From the NCBI GenBank assembly GCA_963169175.1, contig CAUJFK010000104.1, positions 1 through 6,902 of the forward strand: a stretch of 6,902 bases of DNA. The letters run 5' to 3'. The notes beneath the pieces were generated by a model. That model was not told where the DNA came from, ran no database searches, and saw only the letters and a program-made list of their open reading frames with translations. Of the stretch, positions 1-6,069 are shown in pieces. Position 1 is the stretch's first letter. Every line of letters starts with the position of its first letter. The position numbers and the translations under genes were made by a program. Origin of the DNA: Acidobacteriota bacterium (GTDB lineage: Bacteria; Acidobacteriota; Blastocatellia; Pyrinomonadales; Pyrinomonadaceae).

Positions 1-850
1 CCGCGTTTTGCTGGCCGATCACTTCAAGATATTTAACAACTTTCTGGATCAGCCATTCCGGTGTTGAGGCACCGGCGGTCACGCCCACGCGTTCGGCGCC
101 CCTCAGGTCGTCGGGGTTTATCTCCTCCTCGGTCTCGATCAAAAAGCTCTTTTCACACTGTTCCTTGCAGACCCCTAGAAGCTTTACACTGTTGGATGAA
201 TGGCGTCCGCCGATGACATAAAATGCATCGACCATTCCGGCCAGCGCACGCGCCGCCTCCTGCCGGTCCTTTGTTGCCGAGCAGATCGTATTGACCACCT
301 CGACCTCATCATCGGTCTTTGATCTGATCGCCTCAGCGGTATCAAAAAATGTTTTTACCTTAATGGTCGTCTGCGAAACGACGAGCGGCCTTCGGAGCCG
401 CGGTAACTCTTCAACCTCGGTCTCGTCCCGAATAATAAATGCGTGTTCCGGCGCATAGCCTTTTACGCCGATCATCTCGGGGTGGTCAGGGTTGCCAACC
501 ACGATAACGTGCCTGTCGGCGGCCGCCGCACGCGATGCAAGCCTTTGAACCCGCGTTACAAAAGGACAAGTTGCATCGACGACCTTGGATGCGCTGTATT
601 CCAATTCCTGCTGGACTTGCGGCGTTACACCGTGGGCCCGAATTACCGCCGTCTCGCCCCGTTTGATCTGGACCGGCTCATTTATTGTGGTCACGCCGGA
701 ATGCCCAAGCCGCTCCATTTCCTGCTCGTTGTGGATCAGCGGGCCCAGGCTTCTTACCGTGTCTCCGCTGTTTAAGGCCCGTTCCACCATCTCAACGGCG
801 CGCTCGACCCCAAAACAAAAACCGTATTCTTTTGCCAGCAGAACTTGCAT
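1..850 (-). CDS. ispH: 4-hydroxy-3-methylbut-2-enyl diphosphate reductase (IspH/LytB), C-terminus cut by window edge
   Basis: Catalyses the last step of the MEP isoprenoid pathway in the cytosol, reducing HMBPP to IPP and DMAPP with a [4Fe-4S] cluster. I translated the minus strand from the ATG at 850-848; the frame stays open for 283 codons to the window edge. Family motifs appear in order: GFCFGV with cluster Cys12, LGPLIHN with His40, RAHGV with His73, DATCPFV with Cys95, NPDHPEM with His123 and Glu125, SQTT near 159-162, NTICSAT with Cys190, GGRHSSNS with Ser219/Asn220, and GASTPEW near 260-265. All three cluster cysteines and the substrate-binding His/Glu/Asn residues are present, so the enzyme should be active. 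Bacterial IspH is usually about 280-310 residues, so only a short tail is missing. The start fits the family, in which the first Cys lies about 12 residues in. There is no clear SD upstream. Transcribed divergently from the acetyltransferase gene. Confidence 0.96.
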   Translation of the reverse strand, partial: MQVLLAKEYGFCFGVERAVEMVERALNSGDTVRSLGPLIHNEQEMERLGHSGVTTINEPVQIKRGETAVIRAHGVTPQVQQELEYSASKVVDATCPFVTRVQRLASRAAAADRHVIVVGNPDHPEMIGVKGYAPEHAFIIRDETEVEELPRLRRPLVVSQTTIKVKTFFDTAEAIRSKTDDEVEVVNTICSATKDRQEAARALAGMVDAFYVIGGRHSSNSVKLLGVCKEQCEKSFLIETEEEINPDDLRGAERVGVTAGASTPEWLIQKVVKYLEVIGQQNA

Positions 851-941
851 TTTATGGCGGCTATAAACTATTTTCTTACTGATTAAAACTACAGAATACT
901 AACAAAATATATCAGAATAGCCGTACCCCCAATTTTAACAA
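851..941. promoter_or_regulatory. AT-rich divergent intergenic region between ispH and the GNAT gene
   Basis: This 91-base gap must hold the start signals of two divergent genes. It is clearly richer in A/T than the flanking coding sequence. I could not find a convincing paired -35/-10 box for either direction, nor an SD before either ATG. The heptamer CAGAATA occurs twice, at 892-898 and 913-919, exactly 21 bases apart. Such spacing could place two sites on the same face of the helix, but it may be chance in AT-rich DNA. Confidence 0.35.
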
Positions 942-1838
942 ATGAGATCTGGAAACGAAACTCCCACGATCACTTGTCGTTTTCTCGACGAGTCGTACTT
1001 CGAGGTTCTGCTGCGCAAGTTTCAAGAAGCCTTCTCGGACTATGCCCATCCACCCAAACTTGACCTCGAAAGGTTCCGCAGTCATTTGGTCCTGAATGCC
1101 GTGGACCTTGACCGGTCGGTCGGATGCTTTGAGGGTGGTGAAATGATAGGATTTTCGCTCAATGGCTTTGGCCAATGGAACGGAAGATCGACCGTGTACG
1201 ATGCGGGAACGGGCGTGATACCAACCCGTCGCCGTCGCGGGGCCAGCCAGGCGATGTTCGATCTGCAGATCCCACGGTTTCGCGCGGACGGGATCGAACA
1301 ATACTTGCTTGAGGTGATTACCAGTAACGACCCCGCAGTTAGCCTGTATAAAAAACTTGGCTTTCGGACACAACGCGAGCTGTTTTTCATGGAGGCCGGC
1401 GGCCCGCTTGTACCCGAGAGCCAGACGAATGTAACTGTGGATATTCGTGTGCTTTCGGCCGCCGACCTGGTGGGTCTCTCGAAATTATGGTGTGCCGGCC
1501 CGTCGTGGCAGAATTCAAATGAGGCTGTGGCACGGAGCGGGTCGTCAAGGCGCATTCTGGGAGCGTTCCTTGATGGCCAATGCGTGGGATATGTCGCTTA
1601 CACGACCGGAATGGGAAGGATCGCGCAATTTGCTGTAGACACAGATCATCGGCGGAAAGGGATCGGTTCCCGCCTCCTCGCAGAAATGGAATCAGAATTG
1701 ACACCGGGCGAAAAGATGCAGGTCATTAACGTGGACGATCGTCTGCCAGAGACCGTTCGCTTTTTTGAGAAGCGTGGTTTCCGGATCGCATTGACCCAAT
1801 ATGAAATGATATTGTCGCTGCATGACGGCGCTATCTGA
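942..1838 (+). CDS. Tandem-domain GNAT-family N-acetyltransferase
   Basis: A 298-residue protein made of two GNAT folds in series. The first spans about residues 8-150; it has the acetyl-CoA pyrophosphate-binding motif at 91-102 (GVIPTRRRRGAS, of the R/QxxGxG/A type) and the typical NDPAVSLYKKLGF segment at 129-141. The second spans about 167-293, with motif A at 231-246 (DHRRKGIGSRLL, a textbook RxxGxG/A) and a matching VRFFEKRGF segment at 272-280. Both acetyl-CoA sites look intact, although in many tandem GNATs only one is catalytic. The acceptor substrate cannot be read from sequence; small-molecule amines, aminoglycoside-like compounds and protein N-termini are all possible. The ATG at 942 is the first in frame and has no SD. 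The stop overlaps the 3' end of the convergent helicase gene by 8 bases. No signal peptide, so cytosolic. Confidence 0.9.
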   Translation: MRSGNETPTITCRFLDESYFEVLLRKFQEAFSDYAHPPKLDLERFRSHLVLNAVDLDRSVGCFEGGEMIGFSLNGFGQWNGRSTVYDAGTGVIPTRRRRGASQAMFDLQIPRFRADGIEQYLLEVITSNDPAVSLYKKLGFRTQRELFFMEAGGPLVPESQTNVTVDIRVLSAADLVGLSKLWCAGPSWQNSNEAVARSGSSRRILGAFLDGQCVGYVAYTTGMGRIAQFAVDTDHRRKGIGSRLLAEMESELTPGEKMQVINVDDRLPETVRFFEKRGFRIALTQYEMILSLHDGAI

Positions 1839-3693
1839 TCGGGTCGCGGAGAATGTTTTCGGCGGTTGATCGCGCGATGCCAGCGGCCTTTGGATTCGAA
1901 CCTTTCAACTGGGCGATCTGCATCAATGCCTCACCCGTCCTTGATAACAGCCTGAAAAGATCGCCTTCTTCGGCTTGTGTCCGTTTTACAAGATCGCTCC
2001 AGGTGACGCCGCCGGCCCATTGTTCTGCCGCGGCGGCCGCAGAGAAATTAAGCTCGTCCGCCGGCTCTATCCCGAATTTCCACTCGACATTCGAAACCTC
2101 GAAGATTAGCTCCTCGAACGCTTCTAAGACCCCTATCAGCCCGTCCGATAAATAGATCTCGCCATAATTCCTGTCCGAATCTGCCGTGAGCGATGCCATC
2201 AGGCCGGCCATATTGCATGGGGGCAGGTCATTCATGATCCCCCGGCGCAAGGCCTCGCCTAATAGCAGCGTGCGGTCCACGCGAACGTCGGCGAGCCATT
2301 TTCCCGTTTCGGTCGCCGTCTGGGCACGGAAATCAATATAGCCAAAATGGTCGAGGACCTTTGCCATCTGCTCGAACGGGCCCCAGATCCGGCGATAGAG
2401 ATTTTCAATGTCACGCTCAGCCTTTTCGATCATGGCTGCTTCGTTCGATACACTCCAAAGGAACGCTTCCCGTTCATCCGTTTCACCAGCCGGACCGATG
2501 CCAATGATCCGGTCCATCGCCGCCGCTAGATGGGTTTCAGCCTCATCCGTTTCGCCCTTTTGCGTTGAAGCCTTCGGTTCATCCAGCGGTGGATTAATAT
2601 GGCCGAAAGTGTCAAGAAAGGCCAGTTGAATGCTTTCTTCCTTGATCGGATAGACGTTCTTGTAAACGCGATTGATCCGATCGAATGCGACTGCGGTCCC
2701 GTGGCCGTCGTCACGCATTGCGGCGATCTTTTCGCCGTGAACGCTGATGACGAAGTATATCCGCTTGGCACCACGGCCCTGCGAAATTACGCGGCCGGGC
2801 ATCACGTTCTCGCGCAGCCACCCGAGTCGCAATTCCGTGCGGGTGACCGGTATCGATTCGTGCAGACGCCGCCTCGCGCTCGCGAGCCTCTCAAACCCGC
2901 GAACGTCGTCAAGCGTCAGCGACAGGTCGCTAGAGCCTATCGTTTCTCCAAGCCGAGTTCGGCGATTCGAGTTCTCCTGCTTCAACTGCTCGATCTGCCG
3001 TGCTGTTCGCTGGTACGCAAAACTGCGCTGGGCGATCTCGCGCACCCGATCAAAGCTTTTGAAGGCGTCCAAAAGGTTCAACAGCGTCGTGTAGGTCGCC
3101 CTGAATTGGCTTTCCAGAGGATCGGGCGGAGCTTTTAGCAATTCGGCGATCTTTTTTGGATTCTGAAACTGGCCGGGCACCAGCACTGCAAAGCCGACAT
3201 TGTCCTTACCGCGCCGCCCCGCACGGCCCGTCATTTGCTGGAGTTCGCTGGCATGGAGCGGCCGCCAACCGTCGTTGCCGCGCGTGTCGGCATTGCTGAT
3301 AACGACGGTCCGGGCCGGGAAGTCAACACCGGCGGCAACGGTCGATGTCGCGAAGATCCCGTTCAGCAACCCGCGCGACATCATCTTTTCTATCACCAGC
3401 TTCCAGATCGGAATGTGGCCCGCGTGGTGCGAAGCAACACCGGCGTTGAGGAGGACCTTTGCATGCTTGTGCTGTCGTATCTCGGGATTTTCGCGGGCAA
3501 ATTCTTCAAAAAGCTCACGCCGCATCTCCTGTCGTTCAGGGTCGGTCCTCTGCGAGCGGTCATTTGCCGTCTCCAGCGCGGATTCATCGCATTTCCTTCG
3601 TGTAGGCATAAAGATTATTGCCGGAAGGAGGTTGAATCCACGCAAGGTGGATATTAGCTTATGCGGCGGGATCTCAGGCGGACGCGGGTTCAT
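1831..3693 (-). CDS. Ski2/HelY-like helicase lacking the N-terminal RecA1 (ATP-binding) domain
   Basis: A 620-residue protein that resembles the C-terminal two-thirds of Ski2/Mtr4/HelY-type superfamily 2 RNA helicases. Visible parts in order: start of RecA2 with motif IV (AIIFMPTRRKCD, 25-36), the family motif ASHHAGHIP (87-95), motif V (IFATSTVAAGVDFPART, 113-129), motif VI (QMTGRAGRRG, 153-162), a helical stretch at about 195-245, a likely small beta-barrel at about 295-350, and a DSHCT-like C-terminal region at about 430-618 (LPPCNMAGLMASL near 490-502, EEGDLFRLLSRTGEAL near 575-590). No Walker A (motif I), Q motif or DEAD/DEVH box is present, so the protein alone should not hydrolyse ATP. 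The frame cannot extend upstream: a TGA lies at 3711-3709 and no other start codon falls between it and the ATG at 3693. I saw no RecA1-like sequence upstream. It may pair with a RecA1 protein encoded elsewhere, or be a truncated remnant. The long open frame with all RecA2 motifs kept argues against simple decay. Confidence 0.85.
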   Translation of the reverse strand: MNPRPPEIPPHKLISTLRGFNLLPAIIFMPTRRKCDESALETANDRSQRTDPERQEMRRELFEEFARENPEIRQHKHAKVLLNAGVASHHAGHIPIWKLVIEKMMSRGLLNGIFATSTVAAGVDFPARTVVISNADTRGNDGWRPLHASELQQMTGRAGRRGKDNVGFAVLVPGQFQNPKKIAELLKAPPDPLESQFRATYTTLLNLLDAFKSFDRVREIAQRSFAYQRTARQIEQLKQENSNRRTRLGETIGSSDLSLTLDDVRGFERLASARRRLHESIPVTRTELRLGWLRENVMPGRVISQGRGAKRIYFVISVHGEKIAAMRDDGHGTAVAFDRINRVYKNVYPIKEESIQLAFLDTFGHINPPLDEPKASTQKGETDEAETHLAAAMDRIIGIGPAGETDEREAFLWSVSNEAAMIEKAERDIENLYRRIWGPFEQMAKVLDHFGYIDFRAQTATETGKWLADVRVDRTLLLGEALRRGIMNDLPPCNMAGLMASLTADSDRNYGEIYLSDGLIGVLEAFEELIFEVSNVEWKFGIEPADELNFSAAAAAEQWAGGVTWSDLVKRTQAEEGDLFRLLSRTGEALMQIAQLKGSNPKAAGIARSTAENILRDPIR

Positions 3694-3875
3694 TGTTTGG
3701 ATTATAACTCAGCAACCTCATGTTTCGTCCCGCTTGGTTCGTGTTGCGAAAGATTCGTGGCCGTAAAGCATGGCCGCGGACCTCGAAACGAACGAAACAA
3801 GGCGCGAAAAATGCACGAAGTAGGAGTTTTCCTGGTGTATGGGCCGCTTTCCCGCAAGCGCCATCGAACCTCGAA
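3694..3875. other. Intergenic stretch without a gene, rich in CGAA/TTCG words
   Basis: The roughly 180 bases between the divergent helicase gene and the promoter of the B12-uptake operon contain no reading frame that resembles a protein. Short open frames on both strands are arginine-rich and low in credibility. Between about 3721 and 3822 the words TTCG and CGAA recur many times, for example in TTCGTGTTGCGAA (3738-3750) and CGAAACGAACGAAAC (about 3784-3798), in both orientations. This may be a degraded intergenic repeat. I see no tRNA, insertion-sequence end or strong terminator. Confidence 0.4.
3701..3706 (-). promoter_or_regulatory. Candidate -10 box for a leaderless helicase transcript
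   Basis: On the minus strand a perfect TATAAT ends 7 bases before the helicase ATG (3693). With usual -10 to start-site spacing, transcription would begin at or within a base or two of the A of the ATG, giving a leaderless mRNA. This agrees with the absence of an SD. No good -35 hexamer is found at the right distance, so the call rests on the -10 match and its position. Confidence 0.35.
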
Positions 3876-3904
3876 TTGACTTTCCGTATCGGCATAGCCA
3901 TAAT
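3876..3904 (+). promoter_or_regulatory. Sigma70-type promoter of the cobalamin-uptake operon
   Basis: TTGACT at 3876-3881 and CATAAT at 3899-3904 are separated by exactly 17 bases; each matches the consensus hexamer at five of six positions. The expected transcription start is about 3911, some 20 bases before the first paired base of the cobalamin riboswitch. This is the position a promoter driving a riboswitch leader should have. Confidence 0.7.
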
Positions 3905-3931
3905 CTGGCTCTTGTTCTTTTTGTAATTTTG

Positions 3932-4041
3932 AAGTTCCGCGCGTGGGAGAAGTCGGGTGTGAATCCCGCACGATCGCGTCACTGTAATGAAACGCTTGTC
4001 TTGCGGCACGTTTCTTAGTCAGAAGGCCTTAGCGCGAACTT
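3932..4041 (+). promoter_or_regulatory. Cobalamin (B12) riboswitch aptamer, compact form
   Basis: Binds a cobalamin in the nascent leader RNA and controls the uptake genes below it. The closing P1 stem is formed by 3932-3942 and 4032-4041 with one bulged C. Inside lie the conserved GGGAGAAG block (3944-3951), the CGGG/CCCG stem (3954-3957 with 3965-3968) around a GTGAAT loop, the hallmark CACTGTAA (3980-3987), a 6-bp GAAACG/CGTTTC hairpin (3989-3994 with 4009-4014), and a B12-box-like AGTCAGAAGGCC (4017-4028). The 3' half of the B12 box departs from the usual CCTGCC. There is little room for the large 5' peripheral domain of classic btuB-type AdoCbl riboswitches, so this is a compact variant. 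Whether it prefers adenosyl-, methyl- or hydroxocobalamin cannot be told with confidence. Confidence 0.9.
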
Positions 4042-4091
4042 GCCGAGTTGAATGTTTCGCGTCAAAACATCCAGGCAGACAAAACGATTTT

Positions 4092-4134
4092 GTTGCCCTG
4101 TTTTCCGGTATGTTGACGCGGAGGACAGGGCAAT
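4092..4134 (+). promoter_or_regulatory. Riboswitch expression platform: hairpin sequestering the btuF ribosome-binding site
   Basis: Bases 4092-4107 pair with 4119-4134 in an uninterrupted 16-bp stem (three G-U pairs) around an 11-base loop (4108-4118). The 3' arm contains GGAGG (4120-4124), the only good SD ahead of the btuF ATG at 4139, so the folded hairpin should block translation. TGACGCG at 4114-4120, in the loop and top of the stem, is perfectly complementary to CGCGTCA at 3975-3981 in the aptamer. That fits the known L5-L13 kissing contact that couples cobalamin binding to repression. Only four U residues follow the stem, so control by intrinsic termination is less likely than translational control. 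Confidence 0.8.
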
Positions 4135-4138
4135 TTTA

Positions 4139-5038
4139 ATGTTGGGCCACCGAAGATCAATAACATTACGCACGATCATCTCACTCACGGCCATACTTTT
4201 TGCCGTGGGATGCTATCGCAATGTTGCTCCGCCGCGAGAGGTGCCCGTCCGTACATTTACGGACGATCTCGGCCGAAACGTAAGAGTTCCCCAGAAGGTA
4301 GAGAGCATCGTTTCGCTGGCACCGAATCTGACCGAGACAATTTTTGCGGTCGGCGGCGGCGATCTGCTGGTCGGGGTGACCACGTTCTGCAATTATCCGC
4401 CTGAGACCAAGGCGATACGCAAGGTAGGTGATACTCAGAAGCCGAACATTGAGACGATCATCGCGTTAAAACCTGAGATCGTTTTCGTCTCTACAGCTTG
4501 GCAGCTTGAAGGGTTTACATAAACTCTTGATGAGCAGCGGATCGCTGTGTTTGTTTCCGGCCCTGATTCGCTTGACGATATTTACAAGAGCATCGAAACG
4601 ATCGCGCAGATCGTGGGAAACCCGGAACGCGGAGAAAAGCTGGTTGACGATATGAAAGCGCGTGTCGCCGCGGCTCGTGGGCCCGTTGTTTACGGCAGTG
4701 CGCCGCGGGTTTTTGTTCAGTTGGATAAGGATTCGCTCTATACCATCGGCCGCGAGTCATATATAACCGATATCATCGCACGGGCTGGCGGGGTCTCCGC
4801 TACGGCTGATCTTGCGACGGCATACCCGAAGATCAGCAAGGAAACCGCCCTTGCAATGAATCCGGATGTGATCATCATCTCAGAAAGCGCGAACAATTTT
4901 GTTCCGAACGAGGCATTTCGAAATTCGCCGGCAGTAAAGAATGGCCGCGTATATCGCATAAACGCTGATCTGCTTTCGCGCCCAGGCCCGCGGGTCGTAG
5001 ATGCACTTGAGCAGATAGCGGAAAAGCTGAAACAGTGA
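4139..5038 (+). pseudogene. btuF: Cobalamin-binding ABC transporter lipoprotein BtuF, interrupted by an in-frame TAA
   Basis: Periplasmic, membrane-anchored corrinoid-binding protein that delivers B12 to BtuCD. The ATG at 4139 is chosen because it follows the SD at 4120-4124 and gives a lipoprotein signal peptide: Arg-rich start, hydrophobic stretch at about 12-24, lipobox-like AVGC with Cys25. The mature part is a class III binding-protein fold: DDLGRNVRVP, then SIVSLAPNLTETIFAVG, GDTQKPNIETIIALKPEIVFVS, and after the break FVSGPDSLDDIYKSIETI, ARAGGVSATADL, NPDVIIISE and a C-terminal RPGPRVVDALEQIAEKL. TAA at 4520-4522 (codon 128 of 300) stops translation in mid-domain. The same frame resumes at once with coherent BtuF sequence, so this is one base substitution (CAA to TAA is the simplest) and not a frameshift. 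It may be a true nonsense mutation, a sequencing error, or tolerated by readthrough or restart at GTG 4547. Everything else in the frame is well preserved. Confidence 0.82.
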
Positions 5039-5093
5039 TACCTGCATACGAACAATCGAATACTGAACGCCGAAAGTTGGCCTAAAGACATAT

Positions 5094-6044
5094 TTGGACC
5101 GGAGATCAAAAACTGCATTGTTCCTTATCGCCGGGCTGGTTGTTGCTCTGTTGTTAGGGGTGGCTTTTGGCAGCGAGAGGCTTTCGTTCCTTGATCTAAG
5201 CAGTGCAGAGCGGACGATATTATTTGACATTCGCATCCCGCGCGTTTTGCTGGCGGCATGTGTCGGCGCAAGTTTGGCGGCGGCCGGTGCGGGGCTGCAG
5301 GCGTTGCTGCGGAACCCGCTGGCTGAGCCTTACCTGCTTGGCGTTTCAAACGGTGCGGCATTGGGTACGATGCTCGCATTCGTGTTCTTTGAACAAACGG
5401 AAGGGTCGCGGCCGGTGCTGGCGATCATAGGCGCCGGGGCGGCGACCTTTGCGGTTTACAGCATGGCGCGGAGCAGGGCGGGCATGAATGTTGAACGGCT
5501 CGTGCTATCCGGCGTTATCGTGACGACCTTTCTTTCGTCGATCATCGTTATGCTGACAAGCGTGATGGATGCCGCCAAGCTGAGAAGCTTTACGTTCTGG
5601 CTGCTTGGCGATCTTTCACAATCGACCGTGAACGGCGTTTATCTAGCGTTCATCGTTGCGGTTGCGGGAACCCTTGTTCTTACGTGGCAGGCACGCGCGT
5701 TGAACCTGATGATGATCGGTGAACGCGATGCTTTTGACCTCGGCGTCGAGGTCGGGCGCGTACGCATGATCGTTTTTGTTTCGGTCGCTGCCATGGTCGG
5801 ATCAACGGTTGCCGCTAGCGGATCGGTCGGATACGTTGGATTGATCGTGCCGCATCTTGTCAGGCTCGCTTCAGGAAGCGATAACCGAACCGTGCTTCCG
5901 TTTTCAGCGATCGCCGGCGCCGCGTTTGTCGTTACAGCAGACCTGGTGGCAAGGATTGCGATCGCTCCGAGGGAATTGCCGGTCGGGGCGATAACAGCGT
6001 TGATCGGGGCGCCGCTGTTCATATACTTGCTGCGGCAGAGGTGA
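5094..6044 (+). CDS. btuC: Cobalamin ABC transporter permease BtuC (FecCD family)
   Basis: Inner-membrane permease that would form the BtuC dimer through which B12 enters the cytosol. The 316 residues are largely hydrophobic, with about nine or ten membrane segments as expected for the family, and usual length. Family signatures: FDIRIPRVLLAACVGASLA (44-62), GAGLQALLRNPLAEPYLLG (65-83), the coupling-helix region LNLMMIGERDAFDLGVEVG (203-221), GSVGYVGLIVPHLVRL (243-258), and the C-terminal RELPVGAITALIGAPLF (293-309). The start is uncertain. The frame opens after a TGA at 5064-5066 and offers only TTG codons, at 5094 and 5118. TTG 5094 keeps a basic MDRRSK tail before the first membrane helix, which suits the positive-inside rule. 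TTG 5118 has GGAG at 5101-5104, but 13 bases away. A 55-base gap without a clear promoter separates it from btuF. Confidence 0.93.
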   Translation: MDRRSKTALFLIAGLVVALLLGVAFGSERLSFLDLSSAERTILFDIRIPRVLLAACVGASLAAAGAGLQALLRNPLAEPYLLGVSNGAALGTMLAFVFFEQTEGSRPVLAIIGAGAATFAVYSMARSRAGMNVERLVLSGVIVTTFLSSIIVMLTSVMDAAKLRSFTFWLLGDLSQSTVNGVYLAFIVAVAGTLVLTWQARALNLMMIGERDAFDLGVEVGRVRMIVFVSVAAMVGSTVAASGSVGYVGLIVPHLVRLASGSDNRTVLPFSAIAGAAFVVTADLVARIAIAPRELPVGAITALIGAPLFIYLLRQR

Positions 6045-6059
6045 GCGGTTCGGGAGTTT

Positions 6060-6064
6060 GAGGG
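6060..6064 (+). promoter_or_regulatory. Ribosome-binding site of btuD
   Basis: GAGGG lies 5 bases before the ATG at 6070. It is the best-placed SD in the operon and decides the btuD start in favour of this ATG over the in-frame TTG at 6058, which would itself overlap the SD. Confidence 0.6.
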
Positions 6065-6069
6065 TGTTG

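Noticed and set aside
3200..3766. A 188-codon plus-strand open frame inside the helicase gene
   Set aside because: It is antisense to well-recognised helicase motifs, is rich in Ser and Arg, and shows no domain features.
3674..4009. Minus-strand open frames across the helicase upstream region as a missing helicase N-terminus
   Set aside because: They contain no Walker A, DEAD box or other helicase motif, are rich in Arg and Pro, and run antisense through the riboswitch and promoter.
4052..4138. An in-frame ATG at 4052 that would lengthen BtuF by 29 residues
   Set aside because: It lies directly after the aptamer, would run through the regulatory hairpin, has no SD, and would bury the lipoprotein signal peptide that begins at 4139.
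4092..4138. The expression-platform hairpin as an intrinsic terminator
   Set aside because: Only four U residues follow the stem before the ATG, and the 3' arm contains the SD, so translational blocking explains it better.
4547..5038. The second half of btuF as an independent gene starting at GTG 4547
   Set aside because: It begins mid-domain, has no signal peptide or clear SD, and is in the same frame as the first half; it is the distal part of one interrupted gene.
6058..6069. TTG at 6058 as the btuD start
   Set aside because: It precedes and overlaps the GAGGG SD that is ideally placed for ATG 6070, and adds four residues not needed by the fold.
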